Shown here in pieces: positions 1 to 10,450 of a stretch of DNA of 64,000 nucleotides. Made by a program: the position numbers and the translations under genes. A model generated the notes under the pieces. The model was not told the DNA's origin and did no database searches. It saw only the letters and a list, made by a program, of their open reading frames with translations. Source of the stretch: Aquilaria yunnanensis (lineage: Eukaryota; Streptophyta; Magnoliopsida; Malvales; Thymelaeaceae). Where the stretch lies: assembly GCA_039654915.1 (NCBI GenBank), contig CM077594.1, positions 102,066,893-102,130,892 of the forward strand. Direction: 5' to 3'. Numbering within the stretch: the stretch's first letter is position 1; each line of letters opens with the position of its first letter.

Positions 1-1835
1 ACCAAAGCAAAATACAACAAAAAGAAAAAAAACTACTTTAAGAAGCCCAAAAACCAATTTTAAGTCATTTTTATATATAGAGTAATTATTTCCTCAACTT
101 ACATGCTAGTTGAAATCCTACACAAAACCACCTTTCAAAACCTTTTTCTTTTTACAAAAAAATAATTATTTTTTATTAATTTTTTTAGCTTGGTAAAGAG
201 GGAAAAAAAGTTAAAAACACATAGAAATTAGTTATTTTTGTAAACAAATATAAATCAAGTGATTATTGGGTAGATCTTGTTTGGGAATAGTTTTTTTTTT
301 ATAAGTGTTAGAGTTTTGAATAATTTATTTAACGGTAGAGATGAAACCATTAAACATAAAACTAAGACCCACAATTGGATATTTTTTTTTAAATGTTAAT
401 GCTAATTGCTAATATTAATATCAATCAGGGTCAAAGCATTTGCAGCCAATTCATCACTCTTTCCCTCATTAAAGCACACAACTGACCAAGGGCAAATTTG
501 GAAAAGCCATCTCAATTCTTGCATTATACCCCTGCCACCCTAGCTAACTAAATGCCTCCTTTATCGATTCTCCTCCAACCTGTATATGGTACACACCTTT
601 CCTCGAAAGCCTAAATAGTAGGTATGTTCATGGTGTAGGTTTTATCGCGTTCACCCTACACCCAAACCACCTTATGTAGGTGATCGGGTTACCCAATACA
701 AAACCTAAACCGTATACCACAAAATCTTATTAAAATTTGAACTGCATAAAATATGGTTCGGTTTAGTATGACCGGTTTATCAAGTTGTGACACAGTCCTC
801 TTGTCCTTTCACTGGGGCTTCATGATTGTTGCCAATTGTTAGAGGGTAGAAGAAGTTTTATTTCTTACTTTAGAATTAATCATCTATAACATGCTTATTT
901 ATTCGTTATAATGGATTGTTAGCTTGAGATGTGAAAAAAGAACCCATTTTCTGATACATAGTAAAATAATATAAGCATAATACCGAGTATATGCTAGCAT
1001 ATATAGATTTTTTTGCAGATATTCTACCACTTAAAAAAAGATCGAATGTATGAAACATGTAAGTACTAACAAATTAAGTAACATATGAAACCTTGTGAAA
1101 AAACAAGTTCTACACAATAGTAATAATGATCTTTTAAGAAATACTATCCAGGTATGCACTAGTAAGAGTACAATGTATTTTTTCATAGAATAGAACACTT
1201 ATCATGAATTTAAGTTTCTAATACTGCATTTTGTCTTCACCAATCACTAATCATCGATAAAATCATGGCACTTGTTAATGTTGGTTAATAGCTGTGGTAG
1301 CTATGCATTTAAAAAATAACTCCAATGAGAATCATGTTTTTAGCCTAGGAAAGGGGGTTGGGCTTAACTTTCTTCATGGGTTAGTAAAGGTTATAGTTCG
1401 GTTCAGGTTAACCATATTTTAAAATTAAAACTTGAACCAAACCGCATACATATCCGTTTTCTACTTTTAGAACATGAATCGCACCATAACTTGAATAAAC
1501 TCATGTAGCCATTAAATTGATTTGGTTCGGTCCATACTATTCCACAGATTGAGCGGGTTGGATGAATACCATTACCAAATAGTGGTAGCTTTGGGCTGAA
1601 ATACAAAACAGTAGTGGTTCTTTTCTAGTTTTTGCCTTTGGGGTGTTGTAACTACATTACTTAATGCAGAAATCAAGCTTAGCTAAGACAAATGCGGTTA
1701 AAAAGGATATTAAATAGAGCGAAAAAAAACAGGTTGATGAATGATGATATAAAGTAACCATGGTTAGAGAGAGAACCCGAGAAGACTACCCGTGGTTAAG
1801 AAGAAGCACTGTCTAATTCTGGACCTTGGGGATTG
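1..1835. other. Intergenic region upstream of the XERICO-like gene
   Basis: AT-rich sequence with no supportable gene. Around 620-790 and 1340-1600 there are stretches rich in GGTTCGGTT, GGTTCGGTTTAG and their complements, which resemble decayed non-autonomous DNA transposon ends, but I could not define termini or a target-site duplication. Short open frames here have no recognisable domain. Confidence 0.5.
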
Positions 1836-1840
1836 CTTGC

Positions 1841-1850
1841 TTTTATATAG
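1841..1850 (+). promoter_or_regulatory. Putative TATA box of the XERICO-like gene
   Basis: TTTTATATAG fits a plant TATA box, and a transcription start about 30 bases downstream (near 1875) would be expected. It lies about 1.3 kb before the start codon, so this assignment requires the long, probably spliced leader described next. It is inferred from sequence only. Confidence 0.4.
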
Positions 1851-1874
1851 AGGCCAGGGACGAGAAGCGAGTAG

Positions 1875-3134
1875 CTAATATCAAACAACACCACACACAA
1901 GATGCACATGTCCTCAAACCGTTTCATCCTCCAAAGGAATTCAGTTTGTCCCATGAAAATCTTCCTAAGCAATTGTTTTTGACACCTCGTGCTAAGCAAA
2001 GCTCACTTTTTTGAGTAAGTCCCCATCTCCTAGACGAATTAAATCATCTCTGATTCTTCATTCAATCATCTTTTCGTCTTCTGTTCTTGACTTATTTTCT
2101 GGGTTTTGAAAAGGATAATCGATTTGTTTGGTAGAGCAATGAAAGAGAAGAAGTTCGTCGGTCGTTTGGATAGGATTTGAAAATGCTAGATCTAATATCA
2201 GTATCTCACCATGAAAATGCATGTTTCAGGATATTTTTCTGATTTATACTGATGGTATTCTTAGGTGCTAATATTGAGCTAGATCCTGATAATTGAGCAT
2301 GGAAGATGAGTTTTAGCTTTGATCATTGATGTGACTATTGGACTTGGATGTCTCCAGTTATTTGGTTTTTCATGTTCTTGTATTCGTTTGACCTAACTCG
2401 TGGGGATCTGCTTAACATTTTCTTTTATGGTTATTGTGGTTCTGTTGGCATATGTATGTTTAAATACAGCCTATGCTATAAACAAGTGGTTCTTGTCCAA
2501 TCCCTTCATGAGACTTGTATGGCATGTTTTTCATTTGGGCCATTAGGGAATGGGAAAAGTGGCCATTAGTTAACCTTTTAACTAACCAATCATTGCTTGC
2601 ACAAATGCTTTTTCTAATTGGTTTGTAGGTAGAATTGTGTAGAAATTTCATCATTTTGTCTAACTAACACCAGTTGCTCAATTGTTTTGGTGATGTTGTC
2701 GGTTGCAGGTCTCTTCTTATCTACTTCTGGAAGGGCTGCGACATGTCCTTTTTGTTGCTTGTCCAAGTTCTGTGAGGTAATCTTCAGACCAATTGTTGAA
2801 AAATCTCTCATATCTTTGGTTGGTTTTCGATAATCTGTTCCCCTTCTGTCTGTCTTCAAATGGATTTGAAGACTCTTTGACTTGGAATTCTTGATCTCCT
2901 CACTTTGTTTTTTGGTTTTCCGATATGCTGATTGTTCTTCATTGGATCTTGCAGATCAAGAACATCGAGATTTGAGTGACTCCCTTTTCTTCCCAATCAC
3001 TGCCGTCATATCTCAATACTTCCTTGTATCAGGTTCCTTGAGAATCATCTGTTTACTGAATCCCATCTCAATCAGCTGTTTCATTCAAGTGTCAACATAA
3101 CCCCCCACATAGCTTCAGTCTTTGGACATAAAAG
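1875..3134 (+). other. Probable long 5' leader with intron(s) of the XERICO-like gene
   Basis: The 1.26 kb between the TATA-like box and the start codon contains no conserved protein. A good donor (GTAAGT, 2015-2020) and acceptors (TTGCAG ending at 2708; CTTGCAG ending at 2954) are compatible with one or two introns in the 5' UTR. Several short upstream ORFs are present before and after these sites, so they could influence translation. Exact splicing cannot be decided without transcript data. Confidence 0.4.
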
Positions 3135-3599
3135 ATGGGTCTATCAAGTCTCCCAGCACCATCAGAGGGTGTTCTGTGTGTGATATTAGTAAACACAGCA
3201 ATATCTATCTCGATTGTTAAAGTCATAATCCGATCAATCCTTCATGTGGTGGGCATCCATCTATCAGCATCACCCTTCTCCTCGTCCATAGACCCTGCTG
3301 AAAACCCATCAGAATCATTCGAGTTTCACGTTAGCCCATCAGACGAGTACACTGAAGAATTTCACAATCGAGCCCCAGCAGTACGGTTTGACACTGTGTG
3401 CAATTGCAAGAGGCCTGAACACGACTGCTCAGTCTGCCTGACTCGATTCGAGCCTGAGTCCGAGATCAACCGCTTGCCTTGTGGCCATGTGTTTCACAAG
3501 GCTTGCCTGGAGAAGTGGCTGAACTATTGGAACATCACATGCCCTCTATGCCGGACACCTCTGATGCCGGAAAAGGAGGCTTCTTGCTGTCACTGGTGA
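3135..3599 (+). CDS. XERICO-like: XERICO-like RING-H2 zinc-finger E3 ubiquitin ligase
   Basis: A 154-residue single-exon protein. The N terminus (MGLSSLPAPSEGVLCVILVN) followed by a hydrophobic segment to about residue 40 is the hallmark of the XERICO subfamily and is probably a membrane anchor or signal segment. A C-terminal RING-H2 finger of C3H2C3 type has all eight zinc ligands: C98, C101, C116, H118, H121, C124, C136, C139, with the W/CPLCRTPL end typical of the family. XERICO proteins are small RING E3 ligases whose overexpression raises abscisic acid levels and drought tolerance in Arabidopsis, and related genes respond to gibberellin/DELLA. The ATG at 3135 begins the conserved N-terminal block. 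The gene looks intact. The family assignment is strong; orthology to XERICO itself rather than to a paralogue is inferred. Confidence 0.9.
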   Translation: MGLSSLPAPSEGVLCVILVNTAISISIVKVIIRSILHVVGIHLSASPFSSSIDPAENPSESFEFHVSPSDEYTEEFHNRAPAVRFDTVCNCKRPEHDCSVCLTRFEPESEINRLPCGHVFHKACLEKWLNYWNITCPLCRTPLMPEKEASCCHW

Positions 3600-4073
3600 G
3601 CAATTTGATGCGGAACTCTGTGTTACCAGATGAAATTCTGTGTACAGCGTCTTCTATTTTTCGTGTACAGGTATTTATGACGTGAATGCATCAGGGTGAG
3701 GCTTTAGTTTTGTAAGAAGTGTTTGTGAGCTTGTTTACAGAAGAACATGGTGTTCGATCTTAGAAATCCACAAGTTTATTTGTATGTACATGTCATGTGC
3801 TATCTCAAGTTATAAGCAGTCTGACTTCTATCATGAACCTTTTTAAGTTCTTGACAGTGTCTTCGTTTCGTTTGCTGCTTCTTCAGCCTTTTCTTTCAGC
3901 TGCTTGTGGTGATAGAAAAGCTCTTCAAACATATTTCTAGTGTCAGAGGTCAATTGGTCTTCTGCATCGTTCATAATTCTACTATTTTTGTTTCTGGTAT
4001 ACAAAATAAGGTATTACTACAAGTAAAGGGCTTAAGAGTTAAGGAAAAAGGAGAAGCAGAGGCTCGAACTCGG

Positions 4074-4077
<4 letters not shown>
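3600..4077 (+). other. 3' UTR and downstream spacer of the XERICO-like gene
   Basis: This stretch carries no conserved ORF. T-rich sequence around 3770-3860 is compatible with the transcript end, but no unambiguous AATAAA signal decides the site. Confidence 0.35.

Positions 4078-4111
<34 letters not shown>
4078..4111 (+). repeat. G34 homopolymer tract
   Basis: An uninterrupted run of 34 guanines. Such runs are rare in plant genomes, prone to length error in sequencing, and capable of forming G-quadruplex on this strand. The 79-residue frame running through it (3906-4145) is a poly-glycine artefact, not a gene. Confidence 0.9.
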
Positions 4112-4112
<1 letters not shown>

Positions 4113-4856
4113 TTGCCATTTCAACAGGCAGTGCGGGACTGCTAAATTTTGAATGTTATCACCATCGCGGTTGAATATCGTCAGGTGAAGCCGCAAAATA
4201 AGTAAATCATAACCAGAAAGGCTCTTTTTCTTCTATGAAAATAATTTAGTATTACAATCAAGGAAGTAATGTCTTCTGTGTTCGTAAAACACAACATGCA
4301 ATTCTTGAACCTCAACATGTAAATCGTAAAATCATAACGGTTTGTTGCCCCTTTTGAACTCCAATTTCAACCACCGCTCTGTGCCTTCGATTTCAACCAC
4401 CGTTTTGTGCCATCGTTTTGAACTCTGATTTCAAGCACCGTTTTGTGCCTGGGGTTCCAATCGCCGATTTCAACCGTTCGACATGGGCTCCGCTTTTGAA
4501 CGTCTATTTCAACCGTCGCTGCCTCCACTCGTCATTGCTGCCTCTGATTTCGCTGGGTTGGTTCGGAACAACAGAATCAGAGGTTGATGCGTCTTCGCTG
4601 TGGCAGACAAGAAGCCATATGCCTGGTAGAACATGGTGGCCAGCAATATTGATTTGGATTTTTTATTTTTAATTTACTCCATCCAACACCTATCAAATTA
4701 TTAATAGACTATTTCAATTTAAAGGAAGACAAGTATTATACAAATTAGTTTAGAATTTGAAAAGTAGATACCACAAGTAAGAGATACCAGTAAGCCAAAA
4801 AGTAATCTCATTTTGGGAGGAAGTGTAGATTTTTAAAACAAAATTGGCAAATTATG
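4112..4856. other. Intergenic region with ATTTCAACC short repeats
   Basis: Between 4360 and 4520 a short motif containing GATTTCAA(C/G)CACCG and TTTGTGCC recurs about five times at irregular spacing (for example 4370, 4390, 4428, 4468). The rest is featureless AT-rich sequence. The short open frame here has no domain. Confidence 0.4.
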
Positions 4857-5438
4857 AGTAAATTTTATGAATAGTCCTAATTTTTAGTCATTATTTCTTT
4901 TTAATCCTGAACCTATTGAATGTTCTGTTTTAGTCCTAAACTTATTAAAACGTTTCATTTTAGTCCTAAATATATTGAAAATATTCATTTTGGTCACAAT
5001 TTGATGAAATTTGTTAAATCAAAGTATTTTTCTGATAACATCTTTTTCAATCATAATTTAAACTATCTGGTAACTGTCTTACAATAAATTTAATTCGTAT
5101 AATAATTATTTTATAATTAATGAAAAATTTAAATCATTTTTTTCTCATTGTAAATTAAACTTATTTCATTTAGAAATAAAAAAATATTAATTTAAGTTGT
5201 CTATTTACAGTAAAAAAATATTAAACTATTTAAATTTACTGAAAGATAGTTATCGAATACTTAAATTAGAATTTCAAAAGCTTCTGTCATACAATTATTA
5301 TGAGTTAATGAATTTTACCCGGAGAAGAACCAAAATTAAACAATTTTAATAGGTTTAGGACCAAAATAGAACATTTAAAAGTTTAGGGACTAAAAGCAAA
5401 CAATGACTAAAGTTTAAAAACCATTTATGAAATTTGCT
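4857..5438. mobile_element. Mutator-like foldback element A (long TIR MITE)
   Basis: The left arm starting AGTAAATTTTATGAATAG is matched in inverted orientation by the right arm ending ...CCATTTATGAAATTTGCT. Arms are more than 110 bases each and contain repeated TTTAGTCCTAAACTTATT-type blocks. The flanks are GGCAAATTAT (left) and GGCAAACTAT (right), an imperfect duplication of about 9-10 bases, as expected for Mutator superfamily insertion. No transposase frame lies inside, so the element is non-autonomous. Confidence 0.7.
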
Positions 5439-6382
5439 GGGCAAACTATATTTTCAACTAATGTTTTGAAATTTACCCACACGGCATTCTGGACCATTGG
5501 ATCATGTAGCCATGAAAAACTGGATATTAAATACCTCATTTTTCAGTTTGTTTAATGGGCTCATTTTGGTATTTTGGCTTCTCAGCTGCCTAGATTAATT
5601 TAAATTAGACATGCCCAAAAAAATATACTCTTTTTTTTTTTCTTTGTTAGATGATATGCCCAAAAATAAAGTTCATGACAAAAAGGCAGCAGGAGCTTGC
5701 GAGATTTCGAAGACCGCTTGAATCGGCCTCTTGTTGTTTGTTGATCTCATGAAACACCCCCTCTTCCTTCGACCAAAATCCGATAAGGGCCACTGCTTCA
5801 GCCCTTCCAACATTGCTCTCTGTTTTTGCAGTGATTAGTATCTCTTTCTCAATCAGAATTTTTACTACTGTAGATTGGGTAAGTGTTTAGAATTGGGGTT
5901 AATCATGGGTGTAGTTTATATTTTAGCAAGCTTTTGCTTGGTAGCAAATGTTTCATGAAACATCCTCGCATCAATTTTATTTTCTGTAATGTTTTTCTTG
6001 TCCTTTCTTCTGTCTCTTTACTTCAGGAGCATGTTGATGGCTTAGTAGTTGTTGTCAACATGTTCACCTGAGCAGCGAATTCGTTAGAATAAGACCGGAG
6101 GCCTGAGTGGTTAAAAATCATCAATAACGTTTAGTTAACGTTAATTTGATTCTTGCAACAACGTATCACTCTATATTAATGACACATGCATGATCTTTTC
6201 AATTTTCTTTCATTTTAGAATGTTTTCCACTCAATGCTTCATTTCTATTTCATTTTATAAAAAAAGTGATCAAGAATTATGAGTCCTGATGTTAAAACAT
6301 CCAAGGCTTGTGGAAGGAAATGACCATTGATGTCTCCTCAGTCGACAATTTTGTTGTAGATTGTATTATCATAATTCAAATA
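5439..6382. other. Intergenic region
   Basis: No supportable gene. A CT-rich, moderately GC block at 5690-5880 resembles a leader or exon, but no conserved protein could be read from it in either orientation. The 62-residue frame at 5883-6071 is not recognisable. Confidence 0.35.
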
Positions 6383-7513
6383 GGGAAATTTATAAAAATC
6401 CTCATGTAGTTTAGCCTAACCTAAAGAAATCCATCCTTATCCTTGAATCATAAATTCTCTCATTAATCCATTAGTCCAAAATAGGAAAAATACCAACTTT
6501 GGCACTAGTATTCTCAGTATAGAAACTATGACACCCTAAACTTTGTCAATGAATTGGCCATTGTGGTTTTTAGGTCTTGTCATAATTCTCATCTCATTTT
6601 CCCCCAATTGACATATTTTGGTGGCTTTATGATTATGAACGGCAGTAGGGCTTGGGCCTACTGGAAATTTACAAAAGTAGTATGGGGCAATGAGGTTAAG
6701 CTCCATTAACATTAGAGAACCAAGGAATCAGGCTCTGTTACGCAATATCCTTTCCACCTAGTGACCTCCTACATGGCATACGCAGGTGTTCCACAAGCCG
6801 TGTGGAGAAGCCCATTCTTGATTGTTCTTCTAGCATGGAGAGGCCAAAATCAGAGGCCTTGAAGTTGTTGTTATGGGATTTGACGCAGGAATGGATAATG
6901 CCATTTTCGTGATAGAATTAGAGGGCGTAGACTAGCTGAGAGAAGTAGTGGCGGTGGGCCTGGTAAGGTGCTTGTGGTGAAGAACCTTGTTGAAGAGCTC
7001 GTCGCTAGTGGCAAGCTCCATGATGAGGTAAATCTTGGTCTTGGTGAGGTAGGTCATAACTTCATGAATTTTGAGAATATTTAGCCAGTGTTGCAGGCGG
7101 CGCATGGCAACTACTCCCGAATTAATCTTGGCTACATCTCTTAGATCCATTTCGGCCTTGTCAATGATTTTAATTGTGATGATGGAGCAATAGATGAGAG
7201 ACTTGGCTAGTTGGCTTCGCGTCAAGCTTCTAGAATTTGATAGGATGGGGCTCTTGTTAATGTTAATTAAACTTCAGAAGTTTAAACTTTAGAAGTTAAA
7301 GGGTAAAATGGGAGAAGATAGCTATTTTTTGTTAGATGCAAAATTTTAGGGGTCAATTTTTCTGAAGGACGTGCAAAAGCTGTGGTTTTCCCCATTTTTT
7401 GCTTAACAAAGTGTGAAGGAACTTACCAGTTGGGGGCTAAGTGTAGTTTTCTGAAAATAATGAGGTGAGCATAGGTAGAGGCAAACCTTAAAGGGGTTCT
7501 ATAAAAGTTTCCC
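6383..7513. mobile_element. Pack-MULE-like element carrying a CIPK kinase fragment
   Basis: The left end GGGAAATTTATAAAAATCC... and, on the opposite strand, the right end GGGAAACTTTTATAGAACCCC... form terminal inverted repeats of roughly 45 imperfect bases with shared GTTT(A/G)GCCT blocks. These are related to the other foldback elements in the window. Flanking bases share only TTCAAA, so the target duplication is decayed. The interior is not self-complementary: it contains a protein-kinase gene fragment on the minus strand, as in Pack-MULEs that capture host gene pieces. Confidence 0.55.
6735..7228 (-). pseudogene. Captured CBL-interacting protein kinase (CIPK) N-lobe fragment
   Basis: Read on the minus strand, the frame from 7225 down contains IKIIDKAEMD (the ATP-binding lysine strand), AMRRLQHWLNILKIHEV and TKTKIYLIMELATSDELFNKV. 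This is the order found in the kinase N-lobe of plant CIPK/SnRK3 proteins. Downstream, in a shifted frame, are NGIIHSCVKSHNNNFKASDFGLS and a decayed TACGTPAY region. The catalytic HRD triad has become HSC and the frame is interrupted by stops and shifts, so no active kinase can result. CIPKs normally phosphorylate ion transporters under CBL calcium-sensor control. It sits inside the Pack-MULE-like element 6383-7513. Confidence 0.75.
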
Positions 7514-8313
7514 TTCAAAGGAAACAAGTTGGTTATGGATCATTCTCCAAGTTGTCATCTCTGAGAGAATAAATCAACCAGACAAATTTGGTTTGAATGT
7601 GTTGAATGCTAACCTTGACAGAGCATGAACGCGAAGTTCCTGACTCTTTATCCTTTTGGTACCAGCAATTCAATGAATACAAGTTACATGTATACTTGGG
7701 CCTTGATAAAGGTTTTGTTCAAAGCTCATATTTCGACATATGAAATCAATAGACAATATCATGAAAATTTATTTTTAAATAGCTTATTGTATCCACGTAA
7801 TACTGACTTTCAAATGAAATTGGTTTCAAATACAAAAGATATAAAAGTAAAATTAAGTTAGTTTACTTAAATTAAAACGAATTGACTCTTAATTTCTATT
7901 CAATACCGGAGGCATCTTAAAAACAACAGTAACTTGAGGCTGTAGGAATAGTAATGAAGTTTTGAAGTCTTTGATGGAGCCTCTATGTTCATTTTCCCAC
8001 TTTTGCATTGTGAGTAGAATATTATAATTATATTGTAGAAGATTAGGGGTTTTTGTTATTCATCTAGTGTTAAAATTACTGCAGATGAACAATGTCATTT
8101 TCTTTTCTTTTTGCTTTTTCTTGATGTTATTGATGTTTCTTAAGGTTCTTCCTTTTTTGCAAGGCGATTGCTTTTCCGAGGGTCTATTTTTCTAGTTTCA
8201 GGATGTTTCACATTTTATTTTGTTTAAAACACATTTTCAATCCCTGAATTTCAGCTATTTTTCATTTTAGTCCCTAGGTTTGACTTATGTGACGTTTTTG
8301 GTCCTAAATTTAA
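7514..8313. other. Intergenic region
   Basis: No supportable gene. The 78-residue frame at 7625-7861 lacks any recognisable motif. From about 8225 the text (AATCCCTGAATTTCAG, TTTTAGTCCCTAGG) resembles an arm of another foldback element into which element B (8314-8765) may be inserted. Confidence 0.4.
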
Positions 8314-8765
8314 GGGAAAATTACAATTTACCCCTTGAGATTTATGTGAAATTATACTTTGCCCCATCTTGTTTCAGAAATATATACTTTGCCCCCTGCC
8401 TGTTTAATACAATCCAATAGCAACTTCTGAAATCTTAATTTAGTCATTACGATAGTCATCTTCCAGTAATTTCAATTTGTATAGTATTTTTTTTTACAAT
8501 AAATAGACATTTTAAATTATCAGTTTTTTCTTTCTGTATTTCTTTCAGTTTTTAAAACAGTATTTTTTAAATGTCAATTAATTATAAAAAAATACTATAC
8601 AGATTAAAATTATTTGAAGATAACTATTGTATAGTCTAAATTAAGATTTCAGAAGTTACGGTCAGGCTGTATTAAAAAGGTAAGGGGCAAAGTGTATATT
8701 TCTGAAACAGAATGAAGCAAAGTGTAATTTCACCCAAACCTCAGGAGACAAATTGTAATTTATCC
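8314..8765. mobile_element. Mutator-like foldback element B (452 bp)
   Basis: The left end GGGAAAATTACAATTTACC and the complement of the right end, GGATAAATTACAATTTG, begin long inverted arms (about 120 bases) that include AAATTATACTTTGCCCC and its inverse. It is bounded by a perfect 9-bp direct repeat TAAATTTAA (8305-8313 and 8766-8774), the standard Mutator duplication length. There is no internal gene. Confidence 0.8.
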
Positions 8766-8774
8766 TAAATTTAA

Positions 8775-10011
8775 TGACTACTTAATTTGAGTTTTTCTTG
8801 TTCTCATGGTCTTCAAACTTATTTTTTAATCTGTTGTTTCTTTTTCATGTACTATCTTCTTAGCAAAACTTTTTCACCATAATATGTTTATTTTTTAGCT
8901 AAACTATTTCTCTTTTGTTTTCCATTTAGTTTCTTGGTCCCCGAACTTTTTGGCCAATTTTTTTTCTTTCCATTCTACCTTTATTAAGTTAATGCTTAAG
9001 CAGTTAATTGAATGACATTAATTAAACACAATTTTATATTTTGGCATATTTTTTGTTAATGATAATTGAGTTTTATAGCATGAGTTATTTGTGTCAAAAG
9101 GCTTGTGGTTCAATATAGTAATTTGGTTCATAATTGTTAAAAAGGAAAGTAAATCCTTCTAAATAAATTTCTCATTGATATTAAAAGTTGGAATTTGAGT
9201 TGATAAGAGATGAAATTTTTTTAGTGAATTATTTTTTAACGACAACAAATATTCATTTTAAAGCATGTATAGTGTTATATTTTATAGTGTTAAGTTTAAA
9301 TCATAACTGATTATTTTAATGATAAAAACATAACCTAAAGAGAGTTAGCTCAAAACTAAAAAGCAAAATTTTAATTGATTAGCATAATGTATGGGTGAGA
9401 ATTTTTTAATTATTTATTGTTGGAATTTGTTTTAATGTTGAATTTATTAAAAAAAAAAACATTACTTTAAGGTGCAAGTCAGATATACACTAAGTATTGA
9501 GTATCTAACCAGCTACTATATAATATATAATTGCTCATACTCCTTGGGAAGGCCTTCAACCTAACTTAATTGAACCCGATTCCTTTGTACCCCTTCTCCT
9601 ATACCCTTCGTGTCCCCTAGCTTGTTTTTTTTACCTTATGTTCAACTTAATAGGGATAAAAGACAGCAGTGTAGGTAGAGACGGATAAAGACAGACAACG
9701 GACTAGCCTTTATTCATTTTAAACCATCGGAGACACAACGCCCCATTGCCCTCATCCACCATTAAGTTCACCCCCATTATGGGCCACTTCGGGTACTGGT
9801 TCTCCAGAACTAGTTCTAGCAGAGGTACCACCGGCCCCGTCCGGGTCACCGGTATCTCCGAAGCATTGAAAGCACAACTCAAATGGCTTTACTAGCGGAA
9901 CTATTGACGCTATTTACTTGTACAACTCAAATCATGCAAGAAGAGATAAACTATATATAACTAAGTTAAATACAGTATATCATGTGTGTTAAATTCAATT
10001 AGACATTTAGT
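8775..10011. other. Intergenic region
   Basis: AT-rich, no conserved ORF. 9580-9900 is a GC-richer island (CCACCGGCCCCGTCCGGGTCACCGG) that may be a decayed transposon piece. I could not assign it. Confidence 0.35.
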
Positions 10012-10450
10012 TTTTTTTTTTTTTTTTTGAAGAGCAAGAAAGATGATATTAATAAGCAGAAGTTACAATGAGTATATGATCTCTAGCGAGAGGCTGGGCG
10101 ACATTAGTCCAACACTACATAAAACTATGACAACCAATTCACACACCCCAATATATAGAAGCATCATCAAAGCCATTCAAACCAAGAACACTTCAATGTA
10201 TATAGAATGTACATTTACCGGTTAACCAAGCAAAGGATATTATCTGAATTTATGTAAAAGTTTCTTGAATACTGAATACCCTTCGAATTGAAAATCAGAG
10301 AGTTCCGCCTCTTCCAGATTATCCAAGCAATAACAATTCTTCTATTAGCATCCCAATCATTTCATTTTCCCGACCCTGAAAGCATGGATAAGTGTCCATG
10401 AAAAGACCAACCAAAATTTGAACTACTTGGACCAGTAATATACCACCATC
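10012..10450 (-). mobile_element. LINE (non-LTR retrotransposon) 3' end fragment
   Basis: A T-run at about 10012-10028 would be the poly(A) tail of a minus-strand insertion. Upstream on that strand is a decayed frame with WSFHGHLSM and IVIAWIIWKRRNSLIFNSK. This is like the C-terminal zinc-binding and tether region following reverse transcriptase in plant LINEs, where IW.IWK.RN is common. Stops interrupt the frame and the 5' part is missing, as usual for 5'-truncated LINEs. Confidence 0.55.
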
